From positions 124,001 through 188,000 of the forward strand of contig DAOTWD010000145.1 in the NCBI GenBank assembly GCA_034435975.1: a stretch of DNA of 64,000 bases, read 5' to 3'. The stretch is from CAKZQX01 sp034435975 (GTDB lineage: Bacteria > Chloroflexota > Chloroflexia > Chloroflexales > Chloroflexaceae). Made by a program: the position numbers and the translations under genes. This document shows positions 16,635 through 25,048 of this stretch, piece by piece (the stretch's first letter is position 1; every line of letters begins with the position of its first letter). A model generated the notes under the pieces. That model was not told the DNA's origin, did no database searches, and saw only the letters and a list, made by a program, of their open reading frames with translations.

Positions 16635-16659
16635 CACTGATAACAAAGGAGTGAGTCTA
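16629..16659. promoter_or_regulatory. Candidate SufR operator (10-bp perfect inverted repeat)
   Basis: TAGACTCACT and AGTGAGTCTA are perfect complements separated by 11 bases. The left arm is the -10 region; the spacer plus right arm contain the ribosome site AAAGGAG, and the last base is the A of the sufR ATG. A dimeric repressor bound here would block RNA polymerase, fitting autoregulation by SufR. The sequence is unlike the cyanobacterial CAAC-N6-GTTG site. Confidence 0.65.
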
Positions 16660-17291
16660 TGCAAACGATTGGATTTCCTGTTTCAAATTCTGCCAGCCTG
16701 ATTTTGAATTACTTGCAGCGTCATGGACAGGCCACTATTAAGCAACTCGAAGATGTCCTGGGCGTCAGCACGACTGCGGTACGCGAACATCTGGCACATC
16801 TTCAGGCCGAGAATCTCGTAGCCATCACCACTGTTCGGAATGGCCCTGGTCGCCCATGCTTTGTCTACAAGTTGACGAAGAAAGCACAGAGTCTCTTTCC
16901 CAAACAGTACGATCTGCTGATTAATCTGCTCTTGCAAGAAATAGCCGCCGAAGGTGGCACCGAGCAGGTCGATTTTCTGCTGCAACGTGTGAGCAAACGT
17001 CTGGCCGAAGAATATGCTGACCGAATAAGTGGAATTGATGTCCAGGAACGCCTGGTTGAATTGCGGAAGATGCTCGAGGCACGGGGCATTCCGGCTGAGG
17101 TGCGGCAATCTGGCGATGCGCTGCACATTTTCGCCTGTCCCTATTTTGACGTTGCGCAGGAGCATGCTGCCGTGTGTACCATGGAGCGGCATATGTTGGA
17201 GCAGGTGGTGGGTAAGAAAATGCATCTGGAAGATTCTATTCGTGATGGTCACCACCACTGTCGTTTCGTGATAAAGAGTGAGCCGTCATAA
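16659..17291 (+). CDS. sufR: SufR-like iron-sulfur-sensing transcriptional repressor
   Basis: A 210-residue regulator with an N-terminal winged helix-turn-helix (about 8-75; ILNYLQRHGQATIKQLEDVL then VSTTAVREHLAHLQ) and a C-terminal Fe-S sensor region. Cys160, Cys173 and Cys201 fit the SufR cluster pattern (the first two have the CX12C spacing); the Cys expected near 187 is Lys here. In cyanobacteria and mycobacteria the holo-form represses the SUF operon and cluster loss derepresses it. The gene sits directly upstream of sufC in the same direction with a 21-base gap and has a strong promoter overlapped by a perfect inverted repeat, so negative autoregulation of the whole island is likely. 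Confidence 0.88.
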   Translation: MQTIGFPVSNSASLILNYLQRHGQATIKQLEDVLGVSTTAVREHLAHLQAENLVAITTVRNGPGRPCFVYKLTKKAQSLFPKQYDLLINLLLQEIAAEGGTEQVDFLLQRVSKRLAEEYADRISGIDVQERLVELRKMLEARGIPAEVRQSGDALHIFACPYFDVAQEHAAVCTMERHMLEQVVGKKMHLEDSIRDGHHHCRFVIKSEPS

Positions 17292-17312
17292 ACAGATTTA
17301 TATGAGGAGTCT

Positions 17313-18107
17313 ATGAGTAGCGATCTCGTAATTAAGAATTTACATGCAAGAATAGCTGACAAAGAAGGCCCTAAAGAAATACTCAAGGGTGTCGATCTTA
17401 CGGTACGGCACGGAATGATCCACGCCATTATGGGGCCAAACGGGAGCGGGAAAAGCACCCTAGCCCACATTATTGCTGGTCATCCGAACTATGAAGTAAC
17501 CGCTGGCGAGATCTGGTACAAAGACCAGAATATTCTCGAACTGGAAGCCGATGAACGCAGCAAATTAGGGCTGTTTCTGGCCTTTCAGTATCCGGTTGCC
17601 GTCCCCGGGGTTACGGTTGCCAACTTTTTGCGTACCGCTGTGAATGCCCACCGTGCCCAGGAAGGGAAAGACCCCAAAGAAACGGCAATACCGGTAGCTG
17701 AGTTTCGCAAGATGTTGCGCGAAGGTATGAAGCACCTGGATATGGATGAGAGTTTCGCACGACGCTACCTCAATGAGGGCTTTAGTGGGGGTGAGAAGAA
17801 GCGTCTTGAGATTTTGCAGATGCTGATTTTAAAGCCCTCTATGGCGATTATGGACGAAACGGACTCCGGGCTCGATATTGATGCGCTCCGCATTGTTGCC
17901 AATGGAGTAAACGTCCTGGCTGGTAAGGAAATGGGCGCGCTGGTGATTACGCACTATCAGCGCTTACTCAATTATATCAAACCGCATTTCGTGTCCGTCA
18001 TGATGGATGGACGTATTGTCCGTGAGGGTGGCCCTGAACTTGCGCTTGAACTTGAAGAGAAGGGCTACGACTGGCTCAGGGAGGAAGTGATCGGTCATGC
18101 CAGCTAA
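17313..18107 (+). CDS. sufC: Fe-S cluster assembly ATPase SufC
   Basis: A 264-residue ABC-type ATPase of the SufBCD scaffold. Walker A is GPNGSGKST, the Q-loop region is LAFQYPVAVPGV, the signature is FSGGEKKRLEILQM, and the Walker B region ends in MDETDSGLD, the last being characteristic of SufC rather than of transporters. It has no membrane partner; it drives conformational change in SufB-SufD for cluster assembly in the cytoplasm. The ribosome site is GAGGAG. Its 3' end overlaps sufD by 11 bases, indicating translational coupling. It precedes sufD here, with sufB displaced to the end of the block. Confidence 0.97.
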   Translation: MSSDLVIKNLHARIADKEGPKEILKGVDLTVRHGMIHAIMGPNGSGKSTLAHIIAGHPNYEVTAGEIWYKDQNILELEADERSKLGLFLAFQYPVAVPGVTVANFLRTAVNAHRAQEGKDPKETAIPVAEFRKMLREGMKHLDMDESFARRYLNEGFSGGEKKRLEILQMLILKPSMAIMDETDSGLDIDALRIVANGVNVLAGKEMGALVITHYQRLLNYIKPHFVSVMMDGRIVREGGPELALELEEKGYDWLREEVIGHAS

Positions 18108-19344
18108 AAACGCACACCAGAGCGAAACAAATATGCCGCGCTTCGTCGCGTTGTCTGAACTCACAGGCGACCAGATTGCTCTGGCCGCCCGTGCAGACGG
18201 TGAACCCGAATGGCTTATTGAGCAGCGCATCCAGGCCTGGGATTTCTTTGCGCAAACTCCACCCCCGGAGTGGCGACGTACCAATCTTACTCGCTTGCAG
18301 CCGGAACAGATTACCCCGTGGATTGGCCCCCAGGGGACTGTGCTGCATACCGATGCGTCCCAAATACCGGAGGGGGTGGTGTTCAAACCGCTGAAGTATG
18401 CGCTTCAGAGTCACGAGGCCCTGATCCACGACCGGCTGGCACGTCTGATAAACCCGCTCCGTCATAAGTTTAGTGCGTTACGTATGGCGCTCTGGCAAGA
18501 TGGAACGTTCCTGTATGTGCCGCGCAATGTGTCGGTGGAGCTGCCGCTGCATGTGAGCTATACGCTGCCACATGGTAGTCGTTCGCTCTTTCCCTATTCA
18601 CTCGTCGTACTGGAGCAGGGCGCTCAGGTCACATTTATCGAGGAGTTCATCTCGCATAATGTCACCGAGACCGTGCTGGCCGGGCCAACGACCGAGATTT
18701 TTGCCGGGCAAGCAAGCCAGATTCGCTTTATCAGTGTCCAGCGTTGGGGGACTGGCGTGTTTCACCTTGGCAGTCAGATGTTGCTGCTTGACCGCGATGC
18801 GCAATCCGAGTGGGTATCTGTGGCCCTGGGCGGCGAGGTACAACATATCGAGGCTGAGACACGCTTGCAGGGTGATGGCAGTACCGTCAACTGGCTGGGC
18901 GCGACTTTTGCCAGCGGAAACCAGCAACTCCTGACCGCGCCCTGGTTACGGCATATGGGGGTGAGTAACGAGAGTCATATGGATTTTAGAACGGTCGTGG
19001 CCGGTAAAGGCTATAGCGTCTTTGATGGGATGATCAAAATTGAACGCGAATCACGTGGAACGATTACACGGCTGGAAGAACATGCGGTACATCTTACACC
19101 TGAGGCACGCAGTGATTCTATTCCTGGCTTGAAAATTGATACGAACGATGTTGCCAGCGCCGGGCATGCAAGTACCAGTGGGCAGATCGATGACGAGCAA
19201 CTCTTCTATATGCAGACCCGGGGTATCAAGCGTGATGACGCAGTGCGCATGATTGTTATGGGCTTGTTCGAGCCAGCCCTTACTGCTATACCGGTCGAAA
19301 CAGTACGCACAGCTCTGACAGCTGCAATTGAAGCAAAGATATAG
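18097..19344 (+). CDS. sufD: Fe-S cluster assembly protein SufD
   Basis: A 415-residue beta-helix protein of the SufB/SufD family. Landmarks are the N-terminal EPEWLIEQRIQAWDFF-like block (shared with SufB), the central LYVPRNVSVELPLHVSY strand region, and the C-terminal ASAGHASTSGQIDDEQLFYM and DDAVRMIVMGLFEP. With SufB and SufC it forms the scaffold on which clusters are built. The start used overlaps sufC with GGGAGGAAG upstream; a second ATG 12 codons later is possible. It is followed by sufS after a gap of about 78 bases. Confidence 0.93.
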   Translation: MPAKNAHQSETNMPRFVALSELTGDQIALAARADGEPEWLIEQRIQAWDFFAQTPPPEWRRTNLTRLQPEQITPWIGPQGTVLHTDASQIPEGVVFKPLKYALQSHEALIHDRLARLINPLRHKFSALRMALWQDGTFLYVPRNVSVELPLHVSYTLPHGSRSLFPYSLVVLEQGAQVTFIEEFISHNVTETVLAGPTTEIFAGQASQIRFISVQRWGTGVFHLGSQMLLLDRDAQSEWVSVALGGEVQHIEAETRLQGDGSTVNWLGATFASGNQQLLTAPWLRHMGVSNESHMDFRTVVAGKGYSVFDGMIKIERESRGTITRLEEHAVHLTPEARSDSIPGLKIDTNDVASAGHASTSGQIDDEQLFYMQTRGIKRDDAVRMIVMGLFEPALTAIPVETVRTALTAAIEAKI

Positions 19345-19422
19345 GGCAGTTTCAACTGGTAGAACCTGATGCTCAGACAGCAGGCCACCCCGTTCTGGCG
19401 GTTGATTTCTGGTGACAGAATA

Positions 19423-20670
19423 ATGACAGCAACAGTTCCTTTTTCCATATTCGATGTTCTGGCCTTGCGGCGTGAGTTTCCAATACTCCATCAGGAGATC
19501 AACGGGAAACCACTGGCCTTTCTAGACAACGGGGCGTCAGCACAACAACCCCGTCAGGTTATAGATTGCCTGGAGGATTACTTCCGACGGTATCACTCCA
19601 ATGTGCATCGTGGGGTGTATCGTATGAGCGAGGAAGCAACCTTTGCCTACGAACGGGCACGGGGTAAGGTGGCACGATTCATTGGTGCGACAAGCCCGCG
19701 TGAAGTGATCTTTACCCGCAATGCCACTGAGTCCATTAACCTGGTGGCACAAAGCTGGGGGCTGGCCAATATGCAGCCTGGCGATCATATTCTGCTCACG
19801 CTTATGGAACATCATTCTAATATTGTGCCCTGGCAGATGCTGGCTGAACGCACGGGCGCACATCTGGATTATATCCAGATTGATGGGGAAGGACGGCTGG
19901 TGCTGGAGGATCTAGATCGTCTGCTAACCGAGCAAACGCGGATCGTGGCGTTCACCCATCAGTCAAATGTGCTGGGCACAGTGAATCCGGTGCAGACGAT
20001 TGCCCGGCGTGCCCATGCCGTAGGCGCGGTGGTGCTCGCCGATGGAGCGCAGAGTGTACCCCATATGCCGGTGAATGTACAGGAACTCGATGTTGATTTT
20101 CTGGCTTTTAGTGGACACAAAATGTGTGGGCCAACCGGGATTGGTGTCTTGTGGGGCCGACGGGCATTGTTGGAACAGATGCCGCCTTTCCTTGGTGGTG
20201 GTTCTATGATTGATATCGTCGAGTTAGATCATAGTACGTATGCCGAAATCCCATCTCGATTCGAGGCTGGCACCCCCGCAATTGGTGAAGCAATTGCCCT
20301 TGGGGCCGCGATCGATTTTCTCACTGAGGTGCGTATGGAGAGGATCTATCACTATGAACATGAGTTACTCACCTATGCACTCCAGCGCCTGAGTATGGTA
20401 CCAGACTTGAAAATCCATGGCCCACTGACCACCGAACACCGCGGCGCAACGCTTGCCTTTACCATTGCTGGTCTGCATCCGCAGGATATTGCAGCAGTAC
20501 TCGATAGTGAAGGCATAGCTGTGCGAGCCGGGCATCACTGCACCCAACCCCTCCATCGCTGGCTAGGAGTACCGGCAACCGTGCGGGCCAGTCTGTATCT
20601 CTACAACATTCCCGAAGAAATAGACCGACTAGTGCTGGCACTCGACAAAGCTCGCTGTATGCTCGGCTAA
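19423..20670 (+). CDS. sufS: Cysteine desulfurase SufS
   Basis: A 415-residue group II cysteine desulfurase that frees sulfur from cysteine as an enzyme persulfide for the SUF scaffold. The PLP lysine is in FSGHKMCGPTG, the phosphate-binding region is FTRNATESINLVA, the cofactor Asp is in VVLADGAQSVPH, and the catalytic Cys (about 373) is in RAGHHCTQPLHR. The ATG chosen gives the usual N terminus ending in LRREFPIL; an in-frame ATG 18 codons upstream (19369) is possible. It is expected to hand sulfur to SufU, encoded 3 kb downstream in the same direction. Confidence 0.95.
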   Translation: MTATVPFSIFDVLALRREFPILHQEINGKPLAFLDNGASAQQPRQVIDCLEDYFRRYHSNVHRGVYRMSEEATFAYERARGKVARFIGATSPREVIFTRNATESINLVAQSWGLANMQPGDHILLTLMEHHSNIVPWQMLAERTGAHLDYIQIDGEGRLVLEDLDRLLTEQTRIVAFTHQSNVLGTVNPVQTIARRAHAVGAVVLADGAQSVPHMPVNVQELDVDFLAFSGHKMCGPTGIGVLWGRRALLEQMPPFLGGGSMIDIVELDHSTYAEIPSRFEAGTPAIGEAIALGAAIDFLTEVRMERIYHYEHELLTYALQRLSMVPDLKIHGPLTTEHRGATLAFTIAGLHPQDIAAVLDSEGIAVRAGHHCTQPLHRWLGVPATVRASLYLYNIPEEIDRLVLALDKARCMLG

Positions 20671-20741
20671 CCGGGATCGTCTATATGGTATGGTACATAT
20701 CATTTTGATAATGTGTATGAATTTGAGGAGGGATATATTTT

Positions 20742-22157
20742 ATGGTTGCAGAAGCAGTCAATCTCCAATTTGATTACTCGCGCTATGGGTTTCGAAACGA
20801 AGAAAACTATTTGTATAAATCACCCAGAGGACTCAATGAGCAGGTGATCCGTGAAATTTCGGCAATGAAGAATGAGCCGGAGTGGATGCTGAAGCGGCGG
20901 CTGAAGGCCCTCGACATTTTTCACAAAAAGCCAGTACCGCTGACCGGGATGTGGGCCAACCCGGAACTGGCGAACCTGGATTACGACCAGATCCACTACT
21001 ATGTACGCGCAGGTGAGCGACCACAGAATGACTGGGACGCCGTTCCAACCGAAATCAAGAATACCTTTGAGAAACTGGGTATTCCCGAAGCTGAACGCAA
21101 ATTCCTGGCCGGGGTGGGAGCCCAGTATGAGAGTGAAGTCGTCTATCACTCTCTCCGTGAAGAATGGTCGAAGCAGGGTGTCATTTTTCTGGATACCGAT
21201 ACCGGACTAAAGGAATACCCAGAACTTTTTAAGGAGTATTTCGGTACGATTGTACCGACAGCAGATAACAAATATTCGGCTCTGAACACCGCGGTCTGGT
21301 CGGGTGGTTCTTTCATATATATACCGCCGGGTGTGAAAGTTGATATCCCACTCCAGGCCTACTTCCGTATCAATGCTGAGAACATGGGCCAGTTTGAACG
21401 TACATTGATTATTGTGGATGAGGGAGCCGAAGGGCATTATATTGAAGGTTGTACCGCACCGATCTATAGTACCAACTCATTACACTCTGCGGTGGTTGAG
21501 ATCATTGTCAAGAAAGGGGCAAAATTTCGCTATACGACCATTCAGAACTGGGCCAACAATATCTACAACCTGGTCACCAAGCGGGCCGTGGCCTATGAAG
21601 AGGCCTCGATGGAGTGGGTTGATGGCAATATCGGTAGCCGCCTGACGATGAAGTACCCTTCCGTCTATTTGATGGGCCGTGGCGCACGCGGTGAGGTGTT
21701 GAGTGTGGCCTATGCTGGTCGAGGACAGCACCAGGATGCGGGCGCGAAAATGGTGCATGTTGCCCCGGATACCACCAGTCGCATCACCAATAAGTCGGTA
21801 AGCAAAGATGGCGGCAAAACGACCTATCGTGGCCTGGCCAAGGTTGCGCCGGGGGCCTACAACTCCAAGATCAACGTCAACTGTGATGCGCTGATCCTCG
21901 ATGAACACTCGGCCAGCGATACCATCCCCTACATCGAGATTGAAGAAGACCGCACGACCCTCGCGCACGAGGCAACGGTCGGCCGGATCGGAGCCGAACA
22001 ACTCTTTTACCTGATGAGTCGCGGTTTGCCCGAAGCCGATGCCCTTTCCATGATTGTCCTGGGCTTTATGGAGCCGTTCACCCGCGAGCTGCCGATGGAG
22101 TATGCGGTTGAGTTGAACCGGCTTATCCAGCTTGAGATGGAAGGTTCCGTGGGCTAA
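20742..22157 (+). CDS. sufB: Fe-S cluster assembly protein SufB
   Basis: A 471-residue SufB, the main scaffold subunit. Landmarks are the EPEWMLKRRLKALDIF block, VGAQYESEVVYHS, GGSFIYIPPGVKVDIPLQAYFRI (written here in part), EGCTAPIYSTNSLH with its Cys, the CDALILDEHSASDT loop, and IGAEQLFYLMSRGL near the end. Length is standard. It has its own strong ribosome site (GAGGAGGG) after a 71-base AT-rich gap from sufS that might hold a secondary promoter (GATAAT near 20710). A strong hairpin follows its stop. Placing sufB after sufS differs from the usual sufBCD order. Confidence 0.96.
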   Translation: MVAEAVNLQFDYSRYGFRNEENYLYKSPRGLNEQVIREISAMKNEPEWMLKRRLKALDIFHKKPVPLTGMWANPELANLDYDQIHYYVRAGERPQNDWDAVPTEIKNTFEKLGIPEAERKFLAGVGAQYESEVVYHSLREEWSKQGVIFLDTDTGLKEYPELFKEYFGTIVPTADNKYSALNTAVWSGGSFIYIPPGVKVDIPLQAYFRINAENMGQFERTLIIVDEGAEGHYIEGCTAPIYSTNSLHSAVVEIIVKKGAKFRYTTIQNWANNIYNLVTKRAVAYEEASMEWVDGNIGSRLTMKYPSVYLMGRGARGEVLSVAYAGRGQHQDAGAKMVHVAPDTTSRITNKSVSKDGGKTTYRGLAKVAPGAYNSKINVNCDALILDEHSASDTIPYIEIEEDRTTLAHEATVGRIGAEQLFYLMSRGLPEADALSMIVLGFMEPFTRELPMEYAVELNRLIQLEMEGSVG

Positions 22158-22169
22158 GATCAGGGCCAC

Positions 22170-22199
22170 CTGATGCCGACGCAAGAGTGTCGGCATCAG
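22170..22199 (+). terminator. Stem-loop after sufB
   Basis: CTGATGCCGAC and GTCGGCATCAG are perfect 11-bp complements around an 8-base loop, 12 bases past the sufB stop. No T-run follows, so it may end transcription only partly or protect the suf mRNA 3' end. Confidence 0.55.
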
Positions 22200-22248
22200 C
22201 TATGGTTCAGGTTCGGGCTGTGAAAATAATGCTGAGGAGTTCGGTATT

Positions 22249-22566
22249 ATGTTCTCTGTACGTATCGCAGCGATGAGTGATATACCAGACGGTACCGGTA
22301 AGACCTTTCATATCAACGGGCACGCAATTGCCATCTTTCACATTGATGGGACATTCTATGCGCTGGATGATACCTGCTCGCATGCTGAGGCTTCACTTGG
22401 CGAAGGCGACCTGGATGTCGACGATCTGACTGTTGAGTGTCCCCACCACGGTTCCCGGTTCATGCTCACGAGTGGCCAACCACTTAACCTGCCGGCATAT
22501 GAACCGGTCAAAACCTATCCAGTAGTAGTACAGGATGGTGAACTGTTTGTCGAGTATTCTAGTTAA
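22249..22566 (+). CDS. Rieske-type [2Fe-2S] ferredoxin
   Basis: A 105-residue soluble Rieske protein. Cluster ligands are Cys43 and His45 (TCSHAEASLGEG) and Cys64 and His67 (VECPHHGSRF), followed by the usual PA-YEPVKTYPV strands. Size and lack of signal peptide match the BphF / NirD-like ferredoxins that pass electrons to oxygenases or act as general redox carriers. Its place inside the SUF island suggests a role in supplying electrons for cluster assembly, but that is inference. The ribosome site is GAGGAG. Confidence 0.93.
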   Translation: MFSVRIAAMSDIPDGTGKTFHINGHAIAIFHIDGTFYALDDTCSHAEASLGEGDLDVDDLTVECPHHGSRFMLTSGQPLNLPAYEPVKTYPVVVQDGELFVEYSS

Positions 22567-22570
22567 GAAC

Positions 22571-22599
22571 TTGACTTTCTGGCCGGTTGGGGTTAAAAT
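22571..22599 (+). promoter_or_regulatory. Internal promoter for the sulfurtransferase/sufU/cysteine genes
   Basis: TTGACT and TAAAAT are spaced by 17 bases, starting 5 bases after the Rieske stop. Transcription would begin near 22606, giving a leader of about 110 bases that contains the long hairpin listed next. Confidence 0.65.
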
Positions 22600-22616
22600 G
22601 GAAGCACACGCGGTGA

Positions 22617-22677
22617 GCAGGTACACGATGGCGATAACGGTCGATGATGACGCTATCGCCATACCCGGTGCCTGCTG
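22617..22677 (+). promoter_or_regulatory. Leader stem-loop before the sulfurtransferase gene
   Basis: AGCAGG pairs with CCTGCT at the base and ATGGCGATA with TATCGCCAT (9 bp, perfect) in the upper part, with a 17-base apical loop. The right side is followed by GACCCTTGATTATTT. It could be an attenuator or a regulatory leader structure. Confidence 0.5.
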
Positions 22678-22717
22678 ACCCTTGATTATTTGCCAGCTCA
22701 TATTAAGGAGATAACGT

Positions 22718-23575
22718 ATGACCGCGTATGCCCATCCCGAGGTACTGGTTGATACTGACTGGGTTGCTACGCATCTGCACGACCCCTCGGTGCGCCTGGT
22801 TGAGAGTAATGAAGATATTTTGCTGTATGATACCGGTCATATTCCAGGAGCGATCAAAATTGACTGGGTGGCCGATCTAAACGATCCCATCACCCGTGAC
22901 TACCTGGATCGCCAGCGCTTTGAACAGTTGCTTGCGACACGTGGTATTGGCAACGATACGACCGTTATATTTTATGGTGACAAAAACAACTGGTGGGCGA
23001 CCTATGCCTTCTGGGTGTTCAAGTTGTTTGGTCACAGGGATGCCCGTATCCTGAATGGTGGGCGTGCCAAATGGATTGCTGAAGGACGTGAATTGAGCAG
23101 AGAGGTGCCAAGTTATCCACCAGCAACCTATCATGCACCAGAACGTGATGACCGCACCATTCGCGCCTTTCGCCAGCAGGTCTTTGAACATATTGGCAAG
23201 CCTGATGCGGCCCTGGTTGATGTACGCAGCCCACAAGAGTTTAGCGGTGAGAAAATCCATATGCCGGAGTATCCCCAGGAAGGAACCCTGCGCGGTGGAC
23301 ATATTCCAACGGCAGTCAATATCCCCTGGGCACAGGCGGCCAATCCTGACGGTACCTTTAAGAGCCGTGCTGAATTGGAGGCTCTCTACGGTAGTCATGG
23401 GATTGTCCCTGATAAGGATGTGATAACCTACTGCCGCATTGGTGAGCGCAGCAGCCATACCTGGTTCGTATTAACCTATTTGCTGGGCTATCCACATGTA
23501 CGCAACTACGACGGTAGCTGGACAGAGTGGGGCAATCTGGTGGGTGCGCCAATTGAGAAGACCTACCAACCATAA
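22718..23575 (+). CDS. Sulfurtransferase (tandem rhodanese, SseA/thiosulfate type)
   Basis: A 285-residue protein with two rhodanese modules. The N-terminal module (about 10-130) is catalytically inactive, with a Gly-Asp-Lys loop where the Cys would be. The C-terminal module carries the active-site loop YCRIGERSSHTW with Cys239. The CRIGERS form is typical of thiosulfate:cyanide sulfurtransferases, distinct from the CGSGVTA loop of 3-mercaptopyruvate enzymes. It would mobilise sulfane sulfur in the cytoplasm. The ribosome site is AAGGAG. It is placed between the SUF genes and sufU, so it may feed the carrier pathway encoded downstream. Confidence 0.93.
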   Translation: MTAYAHPEVLVDTDWVATHLHDPSVRLVESNEDILLYDTGHIPGAIKIDWVADLNDPITRDYLDRQRFEQLLATRGIGNDTTVIFYGDKNNWWATYAFWVFKLFGHRDARILNGGRAKWIAEGRELSREVPSYPPATYHAPERDDRTIRAFRQQVFEHIGKPDAALVDVRSPQEFSGEKIHMPEYPQEGTLRGGHIPTAVNIPWAQAANPDGTFKSRAELEALYGSHGIVPDKDVITYCRIGERSSHTWFVLTYLLGYPHVRNYDGSWTEWGNLVGAPIEKTYQP

Positions 23576-23615
23576 GCGAATGTATTCCCGTCATGATGCC
23601 CGAGAATCCGGCTCT

Positions 23616-24074
23616 ATGGATCGTCAGAGTGCAATCGAATACCTGCTTGACCACTACGAGTCACCACGCAATTATGGTTCATTCCCAGACGCAGATGTGG
23701 TGCTATCTGGAGGACAACCAGACTGTGGCGATCAAGTTACGATGTACCTCAAAGTAGACGCGACGGGTCAGTATATTGCCCGCTTAACCTTTGAGGGAGA
23801 AGGCTGCTCTATCAGCCAGGCCGCAGCGTCGATTTTAACCGAGATGGTTCAGGGTGCCCCACTGACTCACGTAGATGCCATGGAATTTGATACCCTGGGA
23901 GATCAGATGGGACATACAGTCGTGCGTCATCGTCCCCGTTGTGCGACGCTGGCACTGGGTACACTCAAAGCAGCCATAGCGCAGTATCGCGCTGGCCGCA
24001 CCGGTGACACACTTGCGCCGTACAGTTCAGGAATGCGAGATACAGGTGATAGCCCATGCCGTGCAACATCTTGA
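23616..24074 (+). CDS. sufU: SufU-type iron-sulfur assembly / sulfur-transfer protein
   Basis: A 152-residue IscU/SufU-family protein. Conserved ligands are Cys37 and Asp39 (PDCGDQVTMYL), Cys64 (FEGEGCSISQAAASIL) and Cys109 (RPRCATLALGTLKAAI). As in SufU there is a longer segment between the second and third Cys than in IscU, and no LPPVK chaperone motif. SufU takes persulfide sulfur from SufS through a zinc site and relays it to SufBCD. The start is the ATG giving the usual MDRQSAIEYLLDHYESPRN opening; an ATG 12 codons earlier is possible and neither has a strong ribosome site. Its end overlaps the cysteine synthase frame. Confidence 0.92.
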   Translation: MDRQSAIEYLLDHYESPRNYGSFPDADVVLSGGQPDCGDQVTMYLKVDATGQYIARLTFEGEGCSISQAAASILTEMVQGAPLTHVDAMEFDTLGDQMGHTVVRHRPRCATLALGTLKAAIAQYRAGRTGDTLAPYSSGMRDTGDSPCRATS

Positions 24075-25011
24075 TGATCGTCACCAGCCGCTAGAACTGG
24101 TTGGCAATACCCCTCTGTTGCGCCTGGAGCGCATCGATCCCGGTCTACCTCCAGGCGTACAGTTATATGCCAAGGCCGAGTGGTATAATCTCGGTGGATC
24201 GGTGAAAGATCGTCCGGCGCTGTGGATGATCCGTGACGGTGAACGACGTGGCCAGTTATGCCCCGGTATGCGTATTGCTGATGCCACCAGCGGCAACACG
24301 GGCATCGCCTATGCGACGTTGGGCGCAGCACTCGGCTATCCAGTGACGCTTGCGCTTCCGGCGAATGCCAGCGCCGAGCGCAAGCGCATCTTGCGGGCTT
24401 TAGGAGCCGAGTTGATCCTGACCGACGCTGCAGAGGGTATGGATCTGGCGATTCGTACTATTCGAGAACTGGTAGCGCAGGAGCCAGAACACTATTTTTA
24501 TCCTGACCAGTATAACAATCCGGCCAACCCCCAGGCACATTATGAGACGACTGGCCCCGAGATCTGGCAACAGACTGGAGGTCAAGTGACCCATTTTGTG
24601 GCTGCCCTGGGTACCAGCGGTACCTTTATGGGCACTGCCCGCTACCTGCGTGAACAGCGTCCTGATCTCCGCCTCGTGGCGGTGCAGCCCGACAGCCCCT
24701 ATCACGCTCTGGAAGGCGTTAAACACATGGGAACGACACAACTGGTGCCGGGAATTTACGACGCGACATTGCCAGATGCTATTGTGGAGATCAGCAGTGA
24801 GCAAGCGTTTTCTATGGCCCGGCGTCTGGCGCGCCGCGAGGGATTGCTGGTGGGTATCTCGGCTGCGGCCAATGTGGCGGTTGCCTTGCAGGTAGCCCAA
24901 CACTTAACGGCTGGTGTCGTGGTAACTATCCTGTGTGACAGTGCTTCTCGTTATCTCAGTGAGCGCTTCTGGGAAGAGACGGAGTGGGTTGAGGGTGGCG
25001 AAGGAATTTGA
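24046..25011 (+). CDS. cysM: Cysteine synthase family enzyme (CysK/CysM)
   Basis: A PLP enzyme of the beta-family of about 321 residues that replaces the acetyl or phosphate group of an activated serine with a sulfur nucleophile. The opening is ELVGNTPLLRL, the PLP lysine is in NLGGSVKDRPA, the substrate loop is TSGNTGI, the phosphate-binding segment is LGTSGTFMG, and the C-terminal CDSASRYLSE holds the Ser that contacts the pyridine nitrogen. Its neighbours (JAMM protease, CysO-like carrier, MoeZ-like activator) match the mycobacterial CysM pathway, where the donor is a carrier-protein thiocarboxylate. The start is uncertain: GTG at 24004, 24046 or 24061; the first overlaps sufU by 71 bases. 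Confidence 0.92.
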   Translation: MIAHAVQHLDDRHQPLELVGNTPLLRLERIDPGLPPGVQLYAKAEWYNLGGSVKDRPALWMIRDGERRGQLCPGMRIADATSGNTGIAYATLGAALGYPVTLALPANASAERKRILRALGAELILTDAAEGMDLAIRTIRELVAQEPEHYFYPDQYNNPANPQAHYETTGPEIWQQTGGQVTHFVAALGTSGTFMGTARYLREQRPDLRLVAVQPDSPYHALEGVKHMGTTQLVPGIYDATLPDAIVEISSEQAFSMARRLARREGLLVGISAAANVAVALQVAQHLTAGVVVTILCDSASRYLSERFWEETEWVEGGEGI

Positions 25012-25048
25012 GCGAACCGGATCGAGACTTGTATCAAATCGTAAGGCT

